Shown: positions 31,704 through 42,221 of the stretch, in pieces
Layout: the number at the start of each line of letters is the position of its first letter
How positions within the stretch are numbered: position 1 is the first letter of the stretch
Assembly (NCBI GenBank): GCA_009731375.1
Contig: BJOX01000216.1
Coordinates: forward strand, 181,719 to 245,718
DNA: 64,000 bases
Direction: 5' to 3'
From: Paulinella micropora
Lineage: Eukaryota; Cercozoa; Imbricatea; Euglyphida
Position numbers and translations under genes: made by a program
Notes under the pieces: generated by a model
What the model saw: only the letters and a program-made list of their open reading frames with translations
Database searches by the model: none
What the model was told of the DNA's origin: nothing

Positions 31704-31974
31704 TTAGGAAGTGGGAGAGTAATTAGTCATAGCGGCCCTTAATATTAATACTAATTACTAGTCATTTTGACATTTCTGGTACTGGTGGCTACCTTTTTAG
31801 GTATTACCTATTTCAGTCGTATCATTACCACTTAGTAATACTATGAATGTTACTGATTTTGATCTCTGTGGGCGGGATCTTGACCTTTTGTCTGAGTAAA
31901 TATACTGGGGGACTTACTGGGGGACGCCCTAGTTCGATCCTGAGCCACTACAACCGGTCCAAATTCCTTAAGGG
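31704..31974 (+). repeat. Dispersed direct repeat, copy A (possible LTR)
   Basis: Shares with 35014-35305 long blocks such as TTTCTGGTACTGGTGGCTAC, GATCTCTGTGGGCGGGATC and GTTCGATCCTGAGCCACTAC. The copies flank the gag-only element, so they may be its LTRs; clean TG...CA ends and a target duplication are not visible. Copy A carries an extra CTTACTGGGGGA duplication. Confidence 0.6.
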
Positions 31975-32427
31975 TTATGAGCCTTGAGCGTTGAACACCC
32001 TGAAGCGTAAACCACAAAAAGAAGTCAGCTGGATCCAAGACCCTTCAGGCCAGACGGGCAACCGAGGGATAGGTAGTGCCACACCTTGAGTGGCACAGAA
32101 CAGGGAAGGCTGCCATATTGCTTACTTACCTGTGGGGGAGTGCACAACAGAATATTTACGCCATCTAGGTGCCATCTGGGCGATCTGGGGCTTGGGAAAA
32201 AGGGATTGACTGGGAAAAGGGAGGGATCGTGGACAACGTCGGTGGGCACTGCAGCACCGCGGACTTTCTACACAGGGAAAAGGGGAGTGAGTGCTGGTAA
32301 GCACAGACTAAAAGGGGAAAAAAGGGGGAGGCTTGGACTGAGGCATCGACAAGCAAGTTAACGGTGACACTGCAGCTGCTTCAGACACGTCATTCCCACT
32401 CATAGAGGAAGGTATCAACTCACGACC

Positions 32428-34026
32428 GTGCATCGGAGGGGCAACGTGATACAAGGGGAAAGCAATGAAGAGGCATACGATGGTAGAAAGCAATTCAAGG
32501 AATGGAGAAGAGCTGTTTTGTTAAGACTGGGGGAGAAAGGTTTAGAGGGAGCACTCAAACCTGTAAATGAACACTATCGCATGGTTCATGAAGAAAATGT
32601 TACGGCCTTGCAGTCAAGAGGGAAGGAGGTGCCCAAATATATGTGGCCGTGGGAGGAGTTGTATGGGGATGGGGAAAAAGAAAAAGAGACTGAAGAAGAG
32701 GAGAGCGTGAGGGAGGTGACGAGAAAAGAAAGGGAGAAGACGGAAGTGAGATCGCCATTAATCATGAAGCAAAGCACACCCAGCATTGCTGATGAGAGGG
32801 TGAGCATGAGGCTGAAAGAGGCTGTGGAAAGACTGAGGAAGGCAAGTGAGGTGAGGGAGAGTATGTTAGCTTCACCCTCAGCACCAGAATTAGTTGAGAC
32901 TGAAGAAAAGGCAGCCCAAGAGAGAGCTATCACTAAGAAAGAGAAGCTAGAGAGGGAGGAGAACGATAAGATGGCTCATAGATATGAAAGGAGTGTGAAG
33001 GCAGAGGTGACGAAGCAAAGGAAGAGAGCGTTTTTGTTTGTGTATGGGAGATTGACGGGTAAGGCGAGTAGAAGTGTGAGTGACTTGGTGAGGAATGATT
33101 CTCCTGACCTTGGGCGAAATGTGAATGAGATATGGGATAGATTGGTGCAGAGGTTTGGGGAGGTGAGTGCAGAGGATGTGCAGGATAAGGTGACTGCGTT
33201 GCATAAATGGAAGCTGAGGGAGAATGAGGACTATGCACCTCAGTTTGATGAGTTGGCGAGCTTAGTTGAGGAGTTAGAGATGAAGGGGCATGGAACCAAT
33301 GACCTCACATTTGAGACGATCATAACGAGAGCTTTGAAAGACGCTTGTTATGCTCCTGAAAGCGTGAGAACAGATTGGAGTACTTGGTTGAGTACCCTTT
33401 CAGTCAGTAAGAAGCAACACAAGTGGACTTTCGAACACTGGTGGGGAGAGGTTCAAGAGAAGGCACTAGACATAGATAGGACCAAGGAGAGGGAGACGAG
33501 GGAAGGGAAGGGAGAAGGAAAGAAGAAAGAAGAAAGAGAACGGTCCGGGTCTCAAGGAGGGCCAATTGCTTATGCTGCAAAGGCAAGCTCTGAGAAGGTG
33601 TGTGTGTTCTTTCAGAGTGCGAGAGGGTGCTTGAAAGGGAAGGCATGCAACTTTAAGCACATAGAGGGAGTCATGCATGGGGAATGTTTTGTCTTTGAGA
33701 GGACAGGGGGATGTAAGTATGGGGATAAGTGCAAGTTCAAGCACACAGAGGAAGGAAAGAGAAGAAAGAAGAACGAAGAGACGAAGACTTGCTTTAACTG
33801 CAGAGAGCCTCGGAAAGGGCATGTTGCTTCTGAATGTACGAAGAAGTGTGCGAAGTGCGGGGGAGACCACCCTATGACTAACTGTAAGGTGATAGAAGAA
33901 GAGGGGAGGAAGAAAGCGAATTTGAAAACTTCAAAGAAAGAGGGAAGATGGATGAAAGCTCTAGTGACTCGGAGGAGAAGAAAGAGTGAAGAAGAAGGAG
34001 AAAAAGAAGAAGAAAGACATGAGTAA
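32428..34026 (+). CDS. Copia-like Gag with two CCCH and two CCHC-type zinc fingers
   Basis: 532 codons from the first GTG; the true start may be the ATG at codon 57 or upstream. The N-terminal FKEWRRAVLLRLGEKGLEG and the central region with WDRLVQRFGEVSAEDVQ and YAPQFDELASLVEELEMKG match the layout of UBN2-type Gag of Ty1/copia elements. Near residue 390 are two CCCH fingers, CVFFQSARGCLKGKACNFKH and CFVFERTGGCKYGDKCKFKH (both C-x8-C-x5-C-x3-H), then CFNCREPRKGHVASEC (C-x2-C-x6-H-x4-C) and CAKCGGDHPMTNC (C-x2-C-x3-H-x4-C). Four zinc modules would give strong RNA binding. No pol follows. It sits between 290-bp direct repeats, so it is probably a non-autonomous element. Confidence 0.65.
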   Translation: MHRRGNVIQGESNEEAYDGRKQFKEWRRAVLLRLGEKGLEGALKPVNEHYRMVHEENVTALQSRGKEVPKYMWPWEELYGDGEKEKETEEEESVREVTRKEREKTEVRSPLIMKQSTPSIADERVSMRLKEAVERLRKASEVRESMLASPSAPELVETEEKAAQERAITKKEKLEREENDKMAHRYERSVKAEVTKQRKRAFLFVYGRLTGKASRSVSDLVRNDSPDLGRNVNEIWDRLVQRFGEVSAEDVQDKVTALHKWKLRENEDYAPQFDELASLVEELEMKGHGTNDLTFETIITRALKDACYAPESVRTDWSTWLSTLSVSKKQHKWTFEHWWGEVQEKALDIDRTKERETREGKGEGKKKEERERSGSQGGPIAYAAKASSEKVCVFFQSARGCLKGKACNFKHIEGVMHGECFVFERTGGCKYGDKCKFKHTEEGKRRKKNEETKTCFNCREPRKGHVASECTKKCAKCGGDHPMTNCKVIEEEGRKKANLKTSKKEGRWMKALVTRRRRKSEEEGEKEEERHE

Positions 34027-34501
34027 GGCGATGAGCTTGCTGAACAAGAGGAAGTATGGGCTGAGTGCCGGAAAGAGATCACCAGGGGTCACACACAGTG
34101 ACAGTGAAAGTGAGTGGGAGGAGGAGAGGCCAGGAAGGGCCTACATGCTCAAAAGCTTGAGCACGGAGTTGAAGAAAAAGCAGGAGGAGGCAGAAGAGTA
34201 GGAGGAGGAGTTCGTCACGAACATGAAGGCGGCGAAGCGGTTCTGCGAACAACTGTTAGACACATCGGACGAGGACGAGATGGAGAAGGAGAAAGGAGGG
34301 GAAGTCAACAACTGGCTCGGGCGGGCGAAAGAGGAAAAGCTGATTGAAGAGGCGGGAGTCTCAGTGCGTGCGGCTGGGGAAAGGAGAAGTAAACCGGAAG
34401 GCGGGGGGCGATTGGCGATAACAACGACCGCGCGATCGGCTCGCGTTCATGCTAGTTGGCTACGGGAGGGCCGTCTCAACGCGCATGCATCGGGTGATTA
34501 G
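33986..34501 (+). pseudogene. Continuation of the Copia-like Gag in the +1 frame, with one in-frame TAG
   Basis: A charged frame overlaps the end of the preceding ORF in an A-rich stretch (33986-34026), runs to a TAG at 34199-34201, and continues in the same frame (EEEFVTNMKAAKRFCEQLLD) to a TAG at 34499-34501. The Lys/Glu composition matches the Gag tail. It could be reached by frameshifting, or be decay after an indel. Confidence 0.4.
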
Positions 34502-34535
34502 TAAGAACTTTCAACTGTGACTGGTAGTTTTAATG

Positions 34536-34809
34536 TTGCTGTTGACATTCAAGACAACAAAAAAAATTGATTTTTCTGTTTTGGTTGGAATTTCAGTTTT
34601 GGTTGGAATTTTGATTTTGGGTGAAAATTTGAATTTTTCAAATTAACTGCTATATTCGTCCGCAAAATATCGTAAATTTTCGCGAAATGTTACCGTTAAA
34701 TTTGAAAATTTGAATTTTTGTCACAAAAATGAAAAACTGTCACAAAAATGAAAATCTGACACAAAAATGAAAAACTAATTTTTGTTGTTGTCTTGAATGT
34801 CAACAGCAA
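34536..34809. mobile_element. MITE family M, copy 1
   Basis: 274 bp with terminal inverted repeats TTGCTGTTGACATTCAAGAC and GTCTTGAATGTCAACAGCAA. Internally A+T-rich with repeated TCACAAAAATGAAAA units and a palindromic core around GTCCGCAAAATATCG. No coding capacity. Confidence 0.85.
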
Positions 34810-35013
34810 TAATGGTGGCAGAGTAAGTTCGGGTGAGATCAGGAAGTTAGCGTGACAGTCTAGTGACTTAGCCGCGGCCGCCCGCGTGACGCGGGTTTAG
34901 ATCGGAAGTTGCTGCTCGTCATCTTCTGTTTTGAAACAATATTATCTGTCAAAGTAATCGTTTTAATTTTGTTCATTGCGGGCCTTCATTCCTACTTAGC
35001 GTTTAGGGGGAGC
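34810..35013. other. Spacer between MITE copy 1 and direct repeat B
   Basis: No gene seen. Contains CGCGGCCGCCCGCGTGACGC, unusually G+C-rich for the neighbourhood. Confidence 0.4.
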
Positions 35014-35305
35014 TTAGGAAGCTGGAGAGTAATCAGTCATAGCCGGGCCCTTAACACTACTACTAATGAAAGTTACTAGTCATATTTGATATTGACATTT
35101 CTGGTACTGGTGGCTACCTTTTTAGGTATTATTAATACCTATTTCAGTCATATCATTATCACTTAGTATGAACGTTAGTGATTTTGATCTCTGTGGGCGG
35201 GATCTTGACCTTTTGTCTGAGTAAATATTAATATTTGAAGTAGTATACTGGGGGACGCACTAGTTCGATCCTGAGCCACTACAACCGGTCCAGATTCCTT
35301 AAGGT
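35014..35305 (+). repeat. Dispersed direct repeat, copy B (possible LTR)
   Basis: Second copy of the block at 31704-31974, same orientation, about 3.3 kb downstream, with small ATTAATA insertions. Confidence 0.6.
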
Positions 35306-35723
35306 TCTCAGCTTGTTTTTCAATAAGCTAAGTCAACCTTGCAGCTGCATATACAAGCTTCGAAGCCCAAATCACGAATTTTGTCAGTTGAGAGCTGCAG
35401 AAGATCTTCAAGAGAGAAAGAAAGAATGTCAGATTGAGCATGCTGAACCCAAAGCTTAGCATCAGGAAGCACCTCACAAACAGAAAACCGCTTCCATTCC
35501 TTGCCCAGACTTGGCTCGGAAGCGGTCTCAGCGTTGAGAGCATTGTTGGCAGAGAGAAAAACTGCAGAAAGACGCGAGTGAAGTCAAGCGTTTGGATGCG
35601 AGAAAAGGATTGCAGGAAGACAGGGACGGTGCTAGACTCAGGTGAGAGATTCACCACACCCTCCACCATGATGTGATAGAACCGGAAGGCCCTTTTACTT
35701 TTATCAATTAATTTGCGTTTTTA
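35306..35723. other. Unassigned stretch between direct repeat B and MITE copy 2
   Basis: A 113-codon minus-strand ORF (35669-35328) covers it, but its composition (Phe/Leu/Ser-rich) and lack of any known motif do not support a gene. Confidence 0.3.
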
Positions 35724-35996
35724 TTGCTGTTGACATTCAAGACAACAAAAAAATTGATTTTTCTGTTTTGGTTGGAATTTCAGTTTTGGTTGGAATTTTG
35801 ATTTTGGGTGAAAATTTGAATTTTTCAAATTAACGGCTATATTCGTCCGCAAAATATCGTAAATTTTCGCGAAATGTTACCGTTAAATTTGAAAATTTGA
35901 ATTTTTGTCACAAAAATGAAAAACTGTCACAAAAATGAAAATCTGACACAAAAATGAAAAACTAATTTTTGTTGTTGTCTTGAATGTCAACAGCAA
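35724..35996. mobile_element. MITE family M, copy 2
   Basis: 273 bp, almost identical to copy 1, with the same terminal inverted repeats. TA precedes and follows the element, consistent with a TA target duplication. Confidence 0.85.
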
Positions 35997-36000
35997 TATT

Positions 36001-36296
36001 AATATCAACATAGCCTCGGATAACCAATAATAAGTAGCGCTGGACCTCGCCCGTCAAAACCAAAAGCCGAACTTGGCTGATATAATAAATATAATACCTG
36101 AAGTTGCAGTCCGATCATGACGTAATCTATGGTAGTCGCTGACCTAGCATTAGCCCTATCAGCATGTTGGCTGGCGAGGATGACCTGTAGCGCGAATCCT
36201 CAAAACGCGAATTATCAACATGAAAACAAAACAGGTATGTTATTGATCTTGTAATACAAGAAGATGTTGAGATGAAATGTACCATTGTACGGTATG
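36001..36296. other. Downstream flank of the U2AF gene
   Basis: No feature recognised apart from a possible 3' UTR of the minus-strand gene. Confidence 0.4.
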
Positions 36297-36868
36297 TCAG
36301 ATAAGCCTAGCGTTATACTTCTCTTGCGCAAACAATGTCTCGTCGTAATAAGTGGCGCGTATTTGTCGGCCGTTGAAGCGGCGTCCCTGCATCATGTCCC
36401 TAACAAAGACGATCCATGGCACCATACATACATGCATACATACATACATACATACATACGTACATACATACGTACATACATACGTACATACATACATACA
36501 TAACATGACATGAAAGGACAGGACAGGACAGGACATGGACAAGGAAATGGCCATGTGTCAATGTCAGTCGAAGTCCATGTCGCTGTCCATGGTTAATGGT
36601 TAATGGTTAAATGGTTAAATGGTTAATGGTTACCGTGGTTAATGGTTACCATGGACCATGGACCACGAACTATGAACCATGAACCATGAACCATGAACAT
36701 GAACATAAACATAAACATAAACATAAACATAAACATAAACATAACATAACATAACATAACATACATGCATGCAAGCATGCATGCATACATACATACATGC
36801 ATGCATGCATGTGCATATATGCGTGCGTGCATGTGCATACATACATACATACATATACATTACATACA

Positions 36869-36899
<31 letters not shown>

Positions 36900-38352
36900 C
36901 ATAGCAGTATGTATGTATGTATGTGTGTATGTATGCATGTATGTATGCATGTATGCATGCATGCATGTATGTATGTATGTATGTATGTATGTATGTATAC
37001 ATACATACATACATACATAACATACGTACATTACATACGTACATTACATACGTACATTACATACATTACATTACATACATTACATTACATACATTACATT
37101 ACATACATACATACATACATACATACATGCTTACATACATGCATGCGTGAATGGATGTGCATACATACATACATACATACATTACATTACATTACATTAC
37201 ATTACATTACATCACATTACATCACATTAAATTACATTACATTCACATACATGCATGCGTGCATGGATGTGGATACATTACATTACATTACATTCCATTT
37301 TCCTTTCCATTTTCCATTTCATTTTCCATTCCATTTTCCATTCCATTTTCAATTCCATTCTCCATTCCGTTCTCCATTCCATTCTCCATTCCATTTCATT
37401 CCATTAGATTACATTAGAAGACATTAGAAGACATTAGATTACATTAGATTACATTAGATTACATTAGATTAGATTAGATTACATTACATTAAATTGTACT
37501 AGATTACATTAGATTACATTAGATTACATTAGATTACATTACAGAGTGTTATGTATGTATGTATGTTTGTATGTATGTATGTACGTACGTTATGTTACGT
37601 TGCCTTACGTTACGTTACGTGCGTACGTGTACGAACGTGTAAGTACGTGTACGTGCATAAGTACGTACGTACGTACGTATGTACGTACGTACGTACGTAC
37701 ATATGTATATATGTATGTATGCAGGCACCATGCATGTATGGTGAATGCATGCATACAGTATGCATGCATGTATGTATGTATGTATGGAGTGAGTGTGTAT
37801 GTTAGTCTGAAGGTATGAAGGTATGTATATGTACGTATGTATGTATGTATGTTTGTATGTATGTATGTATGTATGTTTGTATGTATGTATGTATGTATGC
37901 ATGTATGTAATCTATGTAATGTATGTCATGTATGTAATATATGTCATGTATGTAATGTATGTATGTATGTATGTATGTACGTACGTACGTAGGTACGTAC
38001 GTATGTATGTATGTATGTCTGTATGTACGTATGTATGTATGTATGCATGTAATGTAATGTAATGTAATGTAATGTAATGTAATGTAATGTCATGTCATGT
38101 CGTGTCATGTCATGTCATGTCATGTCATCTAATGTAATGTCTAATGTAATGTAATTTAATGTAATGTAATATATTTTGACACACAGAGAAGAAAAGGACA
38201 GAAAATTGCAATAAGAGAGAGAGAGGGGGGAGGGGGGAGTTGGAAAAAGGAGGGAGGGAGGGGGAGAGACGGAGAGAGAGAGAGAGAGAGAAAGAAAGAA
38301 AGAAAGAAAGAAGGAAGAGAGCAAGAGAGTTTGTGTGTGTGAGAGAGAGAAA

Positions 38353-38391
<39 letters not shown>

Positions 38392-38520
38392 GAAGTAAAT
38401 AAGTTTGTGTGCGTTTGCGTGTGAGTGTGTGTGTGTGTGCGTGCATGTGTACGTATATATATATATATAATATGTGTGTGTATGTATGTGTGTGTATGTG
38501 TGTGTGTGTGAGAGAGAGAG

Positions 38521-38573
<53 letters not shown>

Positions 38574-39906
38574 AATAAAGAGGGAGGGAGGAGGAGGAGG
38601 CGGCGGTGGAGGTGGAGGAGGAGGAGAGATAAAATAGAGATTACATGACCGTGATTTGGTCGCGCTTGCAGTTTCCTCGAACTCGATGAAAATGCGCTCC
38701 ACGCCCCGCTCAAGATCCTCTTTCGTCGCCTCGCAGCCTATGAAGGCGCACGTGTTGCGGCGAATCAAGTTTAAATGCCACACATACAAAAAACCGAAGT
38801 AACAAAATAGAAACAAAAAGTTTACGTGTATGACTCAGCCCACGTCCCAATAATAACAGTAAGTGCTCAAAGAAACCCGTTTCAACTTGTCCTTTCTGCT
38901 TTTTCTTTGCGGGGGATGGGGTTCACATAATCAGGTGTGAAAGCCCAGAAAATACTTGAGCGCGAGTTTTTGTTTTGTTGGATTGGTGTCTGCAAGTGCA
39001 TCGATGCATCGAGGGGACATGGCAGTGACGCATGAGAAGGCCAGCAATGAATGAAAAAGCGGACCTGGAGTTAGATTTGCTGGACGCGGCACCACTACTT
39101 TGATCACCTTGCCGTGCTTCTCAGCCTCTTCCGTGACATCCTGGCATATAAAACCACAGGTTTCGCAATTCTGTTGAATGAAGAAAAGGATTTGTAAGAG
39201 AGCAAATGCAAGTTGAGGACCAATTTGGTGTCTTCGTAGTCCTCGTCAGACACCTGGACACACCGTAGGTCATTCAAAAAGTTATGCTGCAGAGGATCGC
39301 CTTCACGCACTGAATGATCAAGGAGCAAGTACCAGATCTTTAGCGGAAACCATGTTGACCAAGCACACCACGCGTGTTGCCATGCCTTTTGTATCTGAGA
39401 CAGGCTGCGGCTGCACGTTGACGGGGACGACAGGAGCAGGGGCAGGGGCAGGGGCAGGGGAGCTGGACAGCAGGGCAGTGGAAGGAAGCAGGGACGAGGA
39501 GGCGGTGGTAATGACAGTGTCCGAGGTGGATGGAGTGGGGAGGGCTATTCCAGGGAGCGAGAGGAGCGGGGCGGAGCCCGAGCCTACCTCCGCAGCTGGT
39601 GCTGGCACAGTCTGCTTAGCGGCGATAGCGCTCAGCTCGGAAAAGAGCGATAGTGGCTGCGATGCTACGGTGGTGTTGGCCTGTAGCGCTTGCATTGTCA
39701 CCAGATTCGTTCCCTGCAACATGAAAACGCGGCGAGGATGACATTTACGGTTGCCTGGTGGCTGGCCAACGGAGGACCTGTGGCTCAGCAGCGGCGCCCG
39801 CAGGAAGACCCAGCAGAGCCAGCAGCATGGGATTAGCCTGCGCCGCGGCTGGTAAGCCTCGCGCTTGCAAAATTGCTGCAATTGCAGGGTTTGCTGCACC
39901 CACCGC
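36297..39906 (-). CDS. U2AF large subunit (U2AF65-like), C-terminal half: linker and UHM/RRM3, six exons
   Basis: Exons (minus strand): 39906-39778, 39713-39333, 39253-39221, 39140-39065, 38737-38650, 36399-36297. All have AG acceptors and GT donors, and phases agree at each junction. The translation runs AVGAANPAIAA..., a Pro/Ala/Ser linker, then TRVVCLVNMVSAKDL, VSDEDYEDTKL, DVTEEAEKHGKVIKVVVPRP, GVERIFIEFEETASATKSR and GRRFNGRQIRATYYDE, ending NARLI-stop. This follows the U2AF65 UHM (CLMNMV, EEYEEI, EDVRDEC, IEIPRP, KIFVEF, GRKFANRVV) in order. U2AF65 binds the polypyrimidine tract and recruits U2 snRNP; the UHM binds SF1. One exon is only 33 nt. The last intron (36400-38649) is filled with microsatellite. 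Confidence 0.85.
36421..38640. repeat. Microsatellite block in the last U2AF intron
   Basis: Mostly (ACAT)n and its complement (ATGT)n in alternating orientation, with ATTAC, TTCCA and TTAGA-type pentamers (37170-37540), (TGTAA)n near 38045-38160, and GA, GAAA, GT arrays from 38200 to 38640. Confidence 0.95.
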
Positions 39907-39989
39907 CTATGGGTCGTATTCAATAAGTTTACTTGGAATCGAAATGACAACAACAAATCGGAAAATGACTAATGACAAGATTATACATA

Positions 39990-41505
39990 TAATATAAAAT
40001 AAAGAAAGTAAAATAAAATAATATAATATAATATGACATGATATGATACGCTACGCTGTACGCTATACGGTGTACGGGTATACGATGTACGGTATACGAT
40101 GTATGATATATACGATATATGATATATGATATTATGATATATATGATACATGATACATGATACATGATACATGATATATGATACATGGTACATGATACAT
40201 GATACATGATACATGATACATGATATATGATACATGATACATGATAGATGATACATGATACATTATACATGATACATGATAGATGATAGATGATACATGA
40301 TACAGACATATGATATATGACATATGATATATGATGCATGGTACATGGTACATGGTGTATGGTATATGGTGTATGGTACATGGTGTATGGTACATGGTGT
40401 ATGGTACATGGTGTATGTACATGGTGTATGGTACATGGTGTATAGTACATGGCGTATGGTGCATGGTGTATGGTACACGGTACATGGTACACGGTACATG
40501 GTACAGGGTACATGGTACAGGGTACATGGTACACGGTACATGGTACACGGTACATGGCACGCCATGTGTGACATGACATGTGTGACATGACATGTGTGAC
40601 ATGACATGTGTGACATGACATGTGACACATGATGTGACACATGGCATGTGACACATGGCATGTGACACATGACCTGTGACACATGACCTGTGACACATGA
40701 CCTGTGACACATGACACATGACACGTGACACATGACACATGACACGTGACACGTGACTCATGACACGTGACACATGACACGTGACACATGACACGTGACA
40801 CATGACACGTGACACATGACACGTGGTACATGACACGTGACAAGTGACACATGACACGTGACACATGACATGTGACACATGACACGTGACACATGACACG
40901 TGACACGTGACACATTCACATGACACATTCACGTGACACATTCACGTGACACATGACACGTGAGACACGTGGCACGTGACACGTGACCCCATCCACCCCA
41001 TCCACACCATCCACCCCATCCACCCCATACACACCATACACCATACCATACCATATCACATCATATCATATCATATCAAATCTCAGAGATCTCAGAGATC
41101 TCAGAGATCTCTGCTCAGATATCTCAGAGATCTCTGCTCAGAGATCTCAGAGATCTCAGCGATCTCAGAGATCACAGCGATCACAGAGATCACAGCGATC
41201 ACAGCGAGCACAGAGAGCACAGAGAGCTCAGAGAGCTCAGAGATCTCAAGAGATCTCAAGAGATCTCAGAGATCTCAAGAGATCTCGAAGATCTCAGAAG
41301 ATCTCAAAGATCTCAGAGATCAAAGATCAAAGATCAAAGATCAAAGATCAAAGATCAAAGATCAAGATCAAGATCAAGATCAAGATCAAGATCAAGATCA
41401 GATGATATGATATGATATGATATGAGATGATATGATATGAGATGATATGATATATGATATATGATATATGATATGATATGATATGATATGATATGATATG
41501 ATATC
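39990..41505. repeat. Mosaic satellite block inside the U2AF gene
   Basis: A series of different short-unit arrays: GATACAT (40140-40330), TGGTACA/TGGTGTA (40330-40560), GACATGTGT (40560-40620), GACACATGACACGT (40620-40980), CATCCACCC (40985-41040), AGATCTCAG (41085-41320), AAAGATC (41320-41400), ATGATATG (41400-41505). Neighbouring units look derived from one another. Confidence 0.95.
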
Positions 41506-41646
41506 ATGTGAGAGCAAAAGCAAAAAGGGCGTTAGAATCGAGCCAAGCGGATGCATGTTGCGCGCTTGGAAGAACATCCAAAACCGGCAAACAAGGGAGG
41601 ACATGAGGCATGTGACATGAAGTATGTCTAAGGCGGCACGTCTTAC

Positions 41647-41715
41647 GCTAGGAGGATCCAGTGCATCAAGTGGAATAACGTAGCCGTTCAAATGAGGCGG
41701 TGCGGGAGAATAGTC
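41647..41715 (-). CDS. U2AF large subunit, linker exon between RRM1 and RRM2
   Basis: A 69-nt exon in phase 0 at both ends, after TTTTTCAG and before GTAAGA. It translates as DYSPAPPHLNGYVIP and eight more residues, matching the HDYQPLPG...VYVPG linker that follows RRM1 in U2AF65. The exon on its 3' side should begin RRM2, but only satellite DNA follows for 1.7 kb. Confidence 0.65.
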
Positions 41716-42221
41716 CTGAAAAAGGACACAAGCAGCTGAGAAAAATTTTCGGCCATGAAAACGAAAGGATAGAGGGTCTCAACGATTCAGGAAACGACCA
41801 GTAACGAAATCACACGCGACGTTTACACACCCACAAAACAAGCACCACGGATCGTCCAACAGAATCATGAAAGAAAGACCAGAAATAATGAAAAAGGCTG
41901 TAAGGAAGAAATGTTGAGAAAAACAAGATAGTGGAGGAATCATGGTTGGAAAGCAGCAGCTATTGGTGTTTCCCGATCATGTGGTAAGGTAAGACAAAGG
42001 CACCTTGGGTTTGTCAGCCCGACAGAGCTGACCAAAAATGGACACGTTCTGAAGAAGTGGCAGCGCCAGCACTGTGTCAGGTACCGAACGCAGCTCCAGG
42101 AAACAAAACCTTAACCAAAAGAACCGAACATTTTGTACGACGTGCCTTTCGTGTCCAGTTGAGATTCATGCGCTTCATCCACGTGTTATGCAGGATGAGG
42201 TTGGTCGTTTCGAGGAGTTAC
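41716..42221. other. Unresolved part of the U2AF gene
   Basis: Lies between the RRM1 exon and the linker exon. The second half of RRM1 (RNP1) should be here; I could not find a convincing match in any minus-strand frame. Confidence 0.4.

Noticed and set aside
35328-35669. 113-codon minus ORF next to direct repeat B
   Set aside because: No motif, composition biased, and no conservation with the region after copy A of the repeat.
36421-38160. Regular short repeats that could be taken for a CRISPR array or tandem protein genes
   Set aside because: The unit is 4-5 bases with no spacers; long open frames of Met-Tyr-Val-Cys or Ile-His-Thr-Tyr arise from the 4-nt period.
39908-41646. RRM2 exons of U2AF
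   Set aside because: I read the minus-strand frames and saw only satellite products and no RNP1 or RNP2 motif.
41716-42221. Second half of U2AF RRM1 as an exon after CTTCTTCAG near 42050
   Set aside because: The translation only loosely resembles RNP1 and the phase does not fit the next exon.
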